In this document: positions 1 through 6,572 of the stretch, in pieces
Numbering within the stretch: the first letter of the stretch is position 1
Layout: every line of letters starts with the position of its first letter
Source of the DNA: Candidatus Gallimonas caecicola
Lineage (GTDB): Bacteria > Bacillota > Clostridia > Christensenellales > Borkfalkiaceae
Direction: 5' to 3'
DNA: 9,353 bases
Assembly (NCBI GenBank): GCA_904394195.1
Contig: CAJFNH010000060.1
Location: 1 to 9,353 of the forward strand
Translations under genes and position numbers: made by a program
Notes under the pieces: generated by a model
What the model was told of the DNA's origin: nothing
What the model saw: only the letters and a program-made list of their open reading frames with translations
The model's database searches: none

Positions 1-617
1 CTGTTTCTTTCAATTAAAAACATATATAATGAGAGTGCAAACCAAAAAGACAGATAGGTCGCAAGATAGCTCGGCTCATAAAACCATAGATTAAACCGGA
101 GCACTCCTAAATGTTCTCCATACGAGGGAAGCACCGACAATTCATAATCAAATACAGCTTTCAGCAAAAACTGCAATAAAAGGATCGCAAATTGTACATA
201 CAAGGTCATCCGGAACATCCGGATAAAGCGCTTAATCCCATACAGTTTGATATAATTTGTGAAGCCGTAAAACAGAAATATGACATTGTAGACGATGGAA
301 CAAAAGTAAAGTGCTCCGCGGAACATACTCACAGCAAAGAGAACAGAAATAAATGAAAACAACAAAAAGCTTATGATCCAAGGATTGTATGAAAAATAGA
401 ATCCGTTCTTCAGGAAGATCAGAACTGAAAGAATGACGAGAAAAAGCTGATCAAGACGCAAATTGATTCCGACATCGATCCCCCATTTATCCGCACCGAT
501 CAATAAAACGCTGATAAACGCAAACAAATGAATAAAGGAATCCAGCATAAACATATTTGCGGATTTATCATTCGTCTCCATATAAATATTCGGTGAACGA
601 TCCTTTTGCGTTTCCAC
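1..617 (-). CDS. Wzy/O-antigen ligase-like polytopic membrane protein, N-terminal part (cut by left edge)
   Basis: The reading frame stays open for 205 codons from a GTG at 617-615 to the left edge, so the C-terminus is missing. I chose the GTG because a GAGGG ribosome binding site (627-623) sits 5 nt upstream, inside the end of the preceding glycosyltransferase gene. In-frame ATGs at 635 and 581 have no such site. The product is very hydrophobic, with about six likely membrane segments (for example HLFAFISVLLIG, LFLVILSVLIFL, PWIISFLLFSFISVLFA, LYVQFAILLLQFLL). The stretch RFNLWFYEPSYLATYLSFWF, near residues 177-196, resembles the EPSYLA-type segment common in Wzy-type polymerases of Bacillota exopolysaccharide clusters. 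Family knowledge suggests polymerisation, or ligation, of lipid-linked repeat units at the outer face of the membrane. Position at the end of a sugar-transferase operon supports this. GC is about 37%, far below its neighbours, suggesting separate ancestry. A flippase or other polytopic protein cannot be excluded from the N-terminus alone. Confidence 0.75.
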   Translation of the reverse strand, partial: METQKDRSPNIYMETNDKSANMFMLDSFIHLFAFISVLLIGADKWGIDVGINLRLDQLFLVILSVLIFLKNGFYFSYNPWIISFLLFSFISVLFAVSMFRGALYFCSIVYNVIFLFYGFTNYIKLYGIKRFIRMFRMTLYVQFAILLLQFLLKAVFDYELSVLPSYGEHLGVLRFNLWFYEPSYLATYLSFWFALSLYMFLIERN

Positions 618-618
618 G

Positions 619-1650
619 TCAACCCTCAATGGCATAGATATTTTTTCTCAAACGATCCACAAAATGAGAATAACTAAATTTTTGAAGGATCTTTTCTCTG
701 ACGGAAGGTCTGTCCGCAACGGGAGCAAGGAGCGCTTCCTTCAAAGCCTGCGCGTTGCCCGCTTCAAAAAATACAACGGGAAACCCGTCGTAGATCTCAC
801 GGAACACAGGAATGTCTGACAGGATGGGCTGCGTGCCGAGCCAGAGAGCCTCCAGCGGCGGAAGTCCGAAACCCTCGTACAGAGAGGGCTGGACCAGAAA
901 AGCGGCAGATGCGATCTCACGCAGAAGATCTTCATCCGAAAGCCTGCCCGTGAAGATCACGCCCTCATGGTCGAGCTGCTCCGCCTTCATTCCCGTAAGA
1001 AAGCCTTCGCGCTCGCCGATGATCTTGAGCCGGAACTTCCCCGAAGGAAGCATCTTGTACGCTTCGATCAGTGTGGCAAGCCCCTTATGCGGTTTGACAT
1101 TGCCCACATATACGATGGTGTTGCTCTTTTCCGTCGCGCTCCCGTCGAACGACAGAACATCCTTGGACAGCCCGTTGTAGTTCACATAATATTTATCTGC
1201 AAATTTCGGGAAATAATGCCTGCACCTGGACCGCGTGAATTCGGATACGCATGCGATCTTCCTCGCCTTCTTCATACAGCGCCGCAGCAGCATTTTTTTG
1301 AGCAGATAGTCGATCTTCCCGCGCGTCATGATCTTTGGCATATCCAGAAAGATAAGATCGTGCATGACGGGATAGACGGGGATCCCAATCCCGAACGGGA
1401 TGATGAAATTGGGAATGATGATGCAGTCGCAGAGCTTGTTTACCTTTTTGGGGAAACGCAGCATGCCCCCGACGGAAAAGGGATCGCCGTCATCTTCGAT
1501 GATATGCGCCGCACGATAGGGCGCAAGGCGCTTTGCGTCCCCGATCAGAAAATATTCGTCGGCGGTATAGTCCAGATTGTCCAGGATCCCCTCGCAAACG
1601 CGGCCGATCCCGGACTTTCCGAGATATCTGCAATCGACGGCGATCTTCAT
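619..1650 (-). CDS. GT4-family glycosyltransferase (second in operon)
   Basis: A 343-residue protein beginning MKIAVDCRYLGKSGIGR. The start is ATG 1650, preceded 4 nt upstream by a perfect AGGAGG; the frame is open further upstream, but that part overlaps manA and lacks a better site. The N-terminal Rossmann-like half (about 1-170) would bind acceptor. The C-terminal half starts near YVGNVKPHKGL (181-191), a typical GT4 nucleotide-sugar domain opening, and carries the retaining EX7E motif as E259-GFGLPPL-E267. No signal peptide or membrane helix is visible, so it should be cytosolic or peripheral to the inner membrane face. It adds a sugar to the growing lipid-linked repeat unit; donor and linkage cannot be read from sequence. 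The adjacent GDP-mannose genes make mannose or a GDP-mannose derivative a reasonable guess. It begins 8 nt after the manA stop and ends 1 nt before the next start. Sampled lines give about 48-53% GC, intermediate between manA and the polymerase gene. Confidence 0.9.
   Translation of the reverse strand: MKIAVDCRYLGKSGIGRVCEGILDNLDYTADEYFLIGDAKRLAPYRAAHIIEDDGDPFSVGGMLRFPKKVNKLCDCIIIPNFIIPFGIGIPVYPVMHDLIFLDMPKIMTRGKIDYLLKKMLLRRCMKKARKIACVSEFTRSRCRHYFPKFADKYYVNYNGLSKDVLSFDGSATEKSNTIVYVGNVKPHKGLATLIEAYKMLPSGKFRLKIIGEREGFLTGMKAEQLDHEGVIFTGRLSDEDLLREIASAAFLVQPSLYEGFGLPPLEALWLGTQPILSDIPVFREIYDGFPVVFFEAGNAQALKEALLAPVADRPSVREKILQKFSYSHFVDRLRKNIYAIEG
623..627 (-). promoter_or_regulatory. Ribosome binding site deciding the GTG start of the Wzy-like gene
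   Basis: GAGGG lies on the minus strand 5 nt ahead of GTG 617-615 and within the last codons of the upstream glycosyltransferase. It favours the GTG over the in-frame ATGs at 635 and 581. The upstream stop codon (621-619) falls between the site and the start, suggesting translational coupling. Confidence 0.6.
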
Positions 1651-1654
1651 TTTT

Positions 1655-1660
1655 CCTCCT
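1655..1660 (-). promoter_or_regulatory. AGGAGG ribosome binding site merged with the manA stop codon
   Basis: On the minus strand the text is GTAGGAGGAAAAATG: the TAG stop of manA (1661-1659) supplies the first bases of a perfect AGGAGG site placed 4 nt before ATG 1650. This fixes the start of the downstream glycosyltransferase. It also means that gene can be translated independently of whether ribosomes finish the broken manA. Confidence 0.75.
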
Positions 1661-2589
1661 ACAGATTGACGACGAGCATGGAACAATGCCCGTGGATGTG
1701 CAGCGGCGCCTGCTGTTTCAAAAGCCAGGTGTAACCGACCGCAGAACGCTCCAGGCCCTCGGGCCGCTCGATCTCCCCCTCGCCGTACACCACGATGAGC
1801 ACTTTGTACTGCGTATAGGGCGAACGCATGGAGGTGATCTTCAGATCGCCGTCCACATCGTACTTCGTCACCGTAAACCAGTCGGTGCGGGCGAGCGTTT
1901 TTTTGGACGGCGCACCGATATGATAGAGGCCGCTCTCTTCATCGCGGTCGATCTCCATCTTCTGATAGTCCAAAACGTCGAGCGCCTTTTTGACGTCCAG
2001 CCTGCGCGGTTTTCCGTCGTGATCCACCCTGCCGTAGTCATACAGGCGATAGGTGATATTGGACGTCTGCTGGATCTCGCAGATCAGGCATCCCGCGCCG
2101 ATGGCATGCACAGTGCCCGCAGGGATGAAGAAGGAATCCCCCTTTGCGCGCGACTTCCTTGCGGCTCGTGTTGCGGTTGAAGCCGACGTAAATGAACGCG
2201 TCCTCTTCGGCGTCCACGATATACCACATTTCGTTCTTGCCGTTGTCGTTTTCATGACGGCGGGCATATGCTTCGGTCGGATGCACCTGTATAGACAGAT
2301 TTTCGCGCGCATCTATGAATTTTACCATGAAGGGCAGCCGCTTGTGCTCTTCGCCGTATGCGCCGGCGCGCTTCCAGCCGATGGAGGCAAAGTATTCGGA
2401 GAGCGTCTTGCCTGCGAATTTGCCGTTGGCGATGACGCTCTGTCCGTCCGGATGGGTGGAAAATTCCCAGCTTTCCGCCACATGCTCCAGCTCTCCCGTA
2501 TCCTTTTTGAGCAGATCGCGGATCTTTGTTCCGCCCCAGATGTAGTCCTTGAACACGGGGATGAGTTTTATCATTTCATTCTGCGCCAT
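1659..2589 (-). pseudogene. manA: Type I mannose-6-phosphate isomerase, broken by frameshift and short deletion
   Basis: The family interconverts fructose-6-P and mannose-6-P, the entry step to GDP-mannose. The start is ATG 2589, 2 nt after the mutase stop, with AGAGGA upstream. The first frame gives residues 1-149: PVFKDYIWGGTKI, metal-ligand region SIQVHPTEAY (Q101, H103) and E120 in NEMWYIVD. Homology then jumps frame at the G5 run 2138-2142. The continuation (from 2141) reads GDSFFIPAGTVHAIGAG with the third metal-binding His, then ITYRLYDYGR with the catalytic Arg, and ends at TAG 1661-1659. Read unshifted, translation stops at 2040-2038 after 183 residues, losing that His and Arg. From memory of relatives, roughly 17-20 residues are also absent between SRKE and KGD. 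Joined length would be about 309, against about 315-325 typical. It is either a real inactivating deletion or an assembly error; family identity is secure. Confidence 0.85.
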
Positions 2590-2591
2590 AT

Positions 2592-4355
2592 TCAGTCCTC
2601 TGTAAAAAGCTGCAGGAAACCCGCCCGGAGCGCGGCAAGCTGCGTCTTGGAATCCGCGCAGGAGTTTCCCTTTACGCCGAAGTAGAATTTGATCTTCGGC
2701 TCCGTTCCCGAGGGACGCACGCAGCACCACGCGTCCCCCTCCAGTTCAAAATACAGTACGTTGCTCTTGGGAAGGCCGCAGGGCTCCTCTCTGCCCGTTG
2801 AAAGTTCGCGGCGCAGCCCGCAGGCATAGTCGCACAGCGCCGCAACGCGCCTTCCGCCCACTTCGGCGGGCGGCGCACAGCGCAGAGCGGACATCATATC
2901 CGCGATCCTGCGCGCGCCGTCGGCGCCTTTGAGCGTGACGGAAGCAAGGTCCTCCGCATAGTAGCCATACATTTCATACATATCGGACATGACGTCGGCA
3001 AGCGTCTTGCCCAGGCTCGCGTAATATGCCGCCGCCTCGCACAGCGCGGTGACTGCCATCACGGCGTCCTTGTCGCGCGCGTAGGTGCCGACGAGACAGC
3101 CATAACTCTCTTCAAAACCGAATTCATAGACATAGGCGCCCTTTCCGGCGTCCGGTATGCCCCCGTTTGCAGCGAGCGCCTGCTCGAACTTTTTGATCTG
3201 TTCGCCGATATATTTGAAGCCCGTGAGCGTACGGATGACGGTGAGCCCGTAGCGCGCCGCAACGGGATATACCATATCGGAAGATACGATGGTCGTGACG
3301 AGCGCGCCGTCCGCGCGGCGGGCGGGAAGCATGCCCAGCTCTTCGCGCGCCGAGAGCAGATACTGCGCGATGAGCAGCCCGCTCATGTTGCCCGTAAAGG
3401 GATAGTACCCGCCATCCTTGGTGCGGCAGTACACGCCCAGCCGGTCCGCGTCCGGGTCTGTGGCGAGCACAAGGTCCGCCCCCACCCGTTCCGCCAGCTC
3501 CAGCGCCAGACGGAAAGCGCGCTTGTCCTCCGGATTGGGATATTCCACTGTGGGAAAATCGCCGTCCGGCGCCTCCTGCTCGGGCACGACATAGACGTGT
3601 TCGAAGCCCAGTTCGACGAGCACGCGCCGTACGGGCAGATTTCCCGTACCGTGCAGCGGCGTATAGACGATCTTGAGCTTTTTTCCCATCTCGCGCACAA
3701 GCGCAGGGCGCAGCACGAGCTTTTCGATCTCCGCCGTATAGGCGTCGTCCACCTCTTTGCCGATCACGCTCAACAGCCCGCACGCCTTTGCCTGCTCCGC
3801 GCTCATGCGCCGGATCGAAGCATAGTCGGCGACGGCGCCGATGGAAGCGATGATGCGCGCGTCGTAGGGCGGGACAATCTGTCCGCCGTCGCTCCAGTAG
3901 ACCTTATAGCCGTTGTAGGCGGGCGGATTGTGGCTTGCCGTGATGACGATGCCCGCCGTCGCCCCGAGGCGGCGCACTGCAAAGGAGAGCTCGGGCGTGG
4001 GGCGCAGATCCTCGAACAGATATGTCCGGATGCCGTTGGCGGCAAGGATGCAGGCGGAATCGAGCGCAAATTCTTTGGACATCCTGCGGCTGTCATAGGC
4101 GATGACCACGCTGCCCGCAGCGCTCTGTGTGCGGATAAAGTCGGCAAGCCCCTGCGTTGCCTTGCCCACGGTATAGACGTTCATGCGGTTGGTGCCCGCG
4201 CCGATGATGCCGCGCAGCCCGCCCGTTCCGAAGGAGAGCTCGCAATAGAACGCGTCCTGCCTCTCCTCTTCCGACATCGCGCGCACCTGCGCGCGCGTCT
4301 GCTCGTCAAAGACGGGGTCGGTGCACCATCTGTGCCATTCGGCAGCTGCATCCAT
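2592..4355 (-). CDS. manB: Alpha-D-phosphohexomutase (PGM2/PgcA type), probable phosphomannomutase
   Basis: A 587-residue enzyme of the alpha-D-phosphohexomutase superfamily. In this context it probably converts mannose-6-P to mannose-1-P in the cytosol. Visible motifs in order: phosphoserine loop TASHNPPAYNGYK (139-151, S141), metal-binding DPDADR (300-305), sugar-recognition GFEESYG (413-419) followed by ARDKDAV, and phosphate-binding RPSGTEPKIK (547-556). All key residues are intact. Length and the EESYG/RDKDAV wording place it with the longer PGM2/PgcA group (about 570-600 residues) rather than the roughly 450-residue AlgC/ManB group. Phosphoglucomutase activity is therefore a real alternative, and the gene symbol rests on context. 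ATG 4355 shares one base with the manC stop (TGATG), with GGAGG 9 nt upstream. An in-frame extension to 4433 would lie wholly inside manC and reads as low-complexity basic sequence, so I rejected it. Confidence 0.9.
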   Translation of the reverse strand: MDAAAEWHRWCTDPVFDEQTRAQVRAMSEEERQDAFYCELSFGTGGLRGIIGAGTNRMNVYTVGKATQGLADFIRTQSAAGSVVIAYDSRRMSKEFALDSACILAANGIRTYLFEDLRPTPELSFAVRRLGATAGIVITASHNPPAYNGYKVYWSDGGQIVPPYDARIIASIGAVADYASIRRMSAEQAKACGLLSVIGKEVDDAYTAEIEKLVLRPALVREMGKKLKIVYTPLHGTGNLPVRRVLVELGFEHVYVVPEQEAPDGDFPTVEYPNPEDKRAFRLALELAERVGADLVLATDPDADRLGVYCRTKDGGYYPFTGNMSGLLIAQYLLSAREELGMLPARRADGALVTTIVSSDMVYPVAARYGLTVIRTLTGFKYIGEQIKKFEQALAANGGIPDAGKGAYVYEFGFEESYGCLVGTYARDKDAVMAVTALCEAAAYYASLGKTLADVMSDMYEMYGYYAEDLASVTLKGADGARRIADMMSALRCAPPAEVGGRRVAALCDYACGLRRELSTGREEPCGLPKSNVLYFELEGDAWCCVRPSGTEPKIKFYFGVKGNSCADSKTQLAALRAGFLQLFTED

Positions 4356-5422
4356 CACAGCAATTCCTCCCTGCCCTCTGCCTTGAGTTCTTCCACGATC
4401 TTTTTCACGTCCTGCGCCTTGGACTTGGGACATACAAGAATGGCGTCCGGCGTTTCGACGATGATGAGATCGCTCACGTCCACGGCGGCGATCATCTTGC
4501 CGCTCGAATAGATGACTGTATTTTGCGTATCCACGTTGACGGCGTTGCCGACGACCACGTTACCCGCCTCGTCCTGCGGATGAAGCACGCCCAGCATGTC
4601 CCAGCTGCCGACATCGTTCCAGCCGAATTCTCCGGGAATGACGAGGATATCCTTGCTGCGCTCCATGATGCCGTAGTCGATGGAGACGGAGGGAAGTTCG
4701 GGATAGATCTCCTCCAGCACGCGCGATTCCTCGGGCTTGCCGAAGGACGCGGCGATCTTCAGGAGCTGCGCGTACAAATCGGGGAGAAGGCGCTTGAATT
4801 TTTTGAGGATGACGGACGCCTTCCACACGAACATGCCGCTGTTCCAGACGTAACAGCCGCTCCTGATGTATTCCTCCGCCTTTTTGCGGGTTGGCTTTTC
4901 CACGAAACGGACGACGGGTTTGACTTCCCCCTGTGCGTCGCGATAGCGGATATAGCCGTAACCCGTGGCGGGAAAGGTGGGCGTGATGCCGATGGTGACC
5001 AGCTTGTTGCTGGACGAAGCCGTGCGTACCGCCACGCCCAGTACCCTGCCGAACGCCTCTTCATCCCGGATATAGGCGTCGGAAGGCGTGATGACGAGCA
5101 CACCGTCCCCCCGCTCGCGCATGATCTTGAGCGCCGCATAGCCGATGCAGGCGGCGGTATTGCGCGCGCACGGCTCGGAGAGGATGCGCTCGGGCAGGAT
5201 GCGCCCCGTTGTGACGGCGCGCATTTTGTCCGCCTGCTCGCAGTTTGTGACGATATAGATATCCTCATACGCGGCGACCCGCGTAAGACGGTCGATCGCC
5301 TCGTTGACCATGACTTCTTTTCCGCTCAGATTGAGCAGCTGTTTGGGCGTACCCTTGCGCGAGAGCGGCCAGAACCGCGTTCCGCCGCCGCCCGCCATGA
5401 TGATCCCGTAGACTTTTTCCAT
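4355..5422 (-). CDS. manC: Mannose-1-phosphate guanylyltransferase (GDP-mannose pyrophosphorylase)
   Basis: It makes GDP-mannose from mannose-1-P and GTP. The 355-residue protein opens with IIMAGGGGTRFWPLSRKGTP and KQLL (residues 7-30), the nucleotide-binding signature of GDP-mannose pyrophosphorylases. It continues with a PSDAYI segment (113-118), VEKPTRKKAEEYI (174-186), NSGMFVWKASVIL (194-206) and the characteristic SIDYGIMERSKDILVIPGEF (247-266) and GWNDVGSWDML (267-277). It ends after the left-handed beta-helix-like tail, with no C-terminal cupin isomerase domain, so it is the monofunctional form. That fits the presence of a separate manA downstream. ATG 5422 lies 3 nt after the stop of the upstream glycosyltransferase, with GGAG 9 nt ahead, and the gene overlaps the mutase start by one base. 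One small oddity is that the usual His of the P-A/S-D-H motif is Ala115-equivalent here (PSDA). Confidence 0.94.
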   Translation of the reverse strand: MEKVYGIIMAGGGGTRFWPLSRKGTPKQLLNLSGKEVMVNEAIDRLTRVAAYEDIYIVTNCEQADKMRAVTTGRILPERILSEPCARNTAACIGYAALKIMRERGDGVLVITPSDAYIRDEEAFGRVLGVAVRTASSSNKLVTIGITPTFPATGYGYIRYRDAQGEVKPVVRFVEKPTRKKAEEYIRSGCYVWNSGMFVWKASVILKKFKRLLPDLYAQLLKIAASFGKPEESRVLEEIYPELPSVSIDYGIMERSKDILVIPGEFGWNDVGSWDMLGVLHPQDEAGNVVVGNAVNVDTQNTVIYSSGKMIAAVDVSDLIIVETPDAILVCPKSKAQDVKKIVEELKAEGREELL

Positions 5423-5425
5423 GCG

Positions 5426-6553
5426 TTATAACTCCGCGATCAGGCGCCGCACCTGCTGTGCAAAACGCCCGTATGTGAAATATTCCATGACCCGTTCGCG
5501 CGCCGCCCTGCCGTAGCGAAGGCGCAGCGCGCCGTCCGAGGCGAGCGTGCGCAGTGCCTGCGCATACGCTTCCACATCGCCGTTCGGACATTCAATGCCC
5601 GTCACCTTGTCAAGACTGACGTAGTTGACGCCCGAGCCCGCGATGGTGAAGGTGACGGCAGGCTTTTCGTATGCCATCGCCTCGGCAAGGGCGATGCCGA
5701 ACGCCTCGTTCTTGGTGACGGAGGGAAAGCAGAACACGTCGCACGCGAGCAGCCATGCCTTGAGTTCTACATCGGAGATCCTGCCCAAAAAGGCGACGTT
5801 TTTCTGCCCCTGCGCAAGCGTTTTGAGCTGCTGCGTCAGAGGGCCTGACCCGCCGATGGCGACAAAAAAGGTATCGTCGAGCAGCTTCGCCGCACGCACA
5901 AGATATTCCATGCCCTTGTAGGGAACGTGCCGCCCCAGCGCAAAACAGAGAAATTTGCCCGCGTGTTCCGCCCTGATCTGCTGCGCGCGCGCCCTTGCCC
6001 CGTCGTCTGCACAGACGCGTTCGTCGCTCACGCAGCAGGGAATGACCGTGCACTTTTCCCTGACGGACAGGAGATGGCGGCTCCCCTCGATATAGTTGGG
6101 ACTGGTGGCGATCACCCGCTGCGCGCGGCGCAGGAGCCACTTCGTCTGCCCTTCAAAGAACTTGCCGAGCAGCTTCTGGCGCGTGATATCCAGGTGCCAC
6201 CAGAGGATGAGCTTACATGCGGGGCGCTTTTTCAGCAGTTTTTTCAGAAAATGCGCGCCGAAGGGATTGGGATAGTGAAAGATTACCACGTCGGGCGCAA
6301 ATTCACGGAAGGTGCGCCGGAGCAGCCTGCCGTAGGAGAGGGAGAGCGACTGCGAAGCCACCTTCGCAAAACACCCCGCCCGCACCACGCAAACGCCGTT
6401 CACGTCCTGCGTGCGATCGCCCTTTTCGTGGTTGAAACAGAACACCTTCTGCTCCGCGCCCTCTTCGGACAGCACGCGGGCGATATCGCAGGCGACTTGT
6501 TCCACTCCGCCGATATGCGGAGGATAATAGTTGCTGATCTGAAGGATCTTCAT
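5426..6553 (-). CDS. GT4-family glycosyltransferase (first in operon)
   Basis: A 375-residue protein beginning MKILQISNYYPPHIGGVEQV, the classic GT4/GT-B opening with a GG loop for the acceptor domain. The C-terminal donor domain begins near FALGRHVPYKGMEYLV (204-219), has GGSGPL (234-239), and carries the EX7E motif as E283-AFGIALA-E291. A segment WHLDITRQKLL (119-129) recalls an H-x-D-I-x-R-Q-K stretch I associate with proteins annotated as rhamnosyl/mannosyl transferases; this is memory-based and only suggestive. No signal peptide or membrane helix is evident. It probably adds the second sugar to the lipid-linked primer made by the preceding sugar transferase. The start at ATG 6553 was chosen for homology. 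Its ribosome site is weak (a GTGAG-like stretch), in contrast to its neighbours, so translation may depend on coupling across the 19-nt gap from the upstream gene. It ends 3 nt before manC. Confidence 0.92.
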   Translation of the reverse strand: MKILQISNYYPPHIGGVEQVACDIARVLSEEGAEQKVFCFNHEKGDRTQDVNGVCVVRAGCFAKVASQSLSLSYGRLLRRTFREFAPDVVIFHYPNPFGAHFLKKLLKKRPACKLILWWHLDITRQKLLGKFFEGQTKWLLRRAQRVIATSPNYIEGSRHLLSVREKCTVIPCCVSDERVCADDGARARAQQIRAEHAGKFLCFALGRHVPYKGMEYLVRAAKLLDDTFFVAIGGSGPLTQQLKTLAQGQKNVAFLGRISDVELKAWLLACDVFCFPSVTKNEAFGIALAEAMAYEKPAVTFTIAGSGVNYVSLDKVTGIECPNGDVEAYAQALRTLASDGALRLRYGRAARERVMEYFTYGRFAQQVRRLIAEL

Positions 6554-6572
6554 ACTTTTCTCACTTGCTTTC

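Noticed and set aside
967..1734. 255-codon plus-strand open frame opposite the second glycosyltransferase
   Set aside because: No ribosome site and no motifs; the opposite strand encodes a complete GT4 protein with its EX7E motif.
2136..2148. Programmed +1 frameshifting at AAAGGGGG inside manA
   Set aside because: The run is short, there is no conserved stimulatory context, and the protein also lacks a block of residues at the same place. A deletion or assembly error explains more. A phase-variable homopolymer would normally be longer than five bases.
4356..4433. 26-residue upstream extension of the mutase
   Set aside because: It lies entirely within manC, consists of basic low-complexity sequence, and ATG 4355 has GGAGG and the usual TGATG coupling.
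3597..4511. 304-codon plus-strand open frame opposite the mutase and end of manC
   Set aside because: It crosses the boundary of two certain genes on the other strand, shows no protein motifs, and its composition fits an antisense shadow.
4523..5431. 302-codon plus-strand open frame opposite manC
   Set aside because: It covers nearly the same span as manC, whose motifs are complete. The plus-strand translation lacks any family resemblance.
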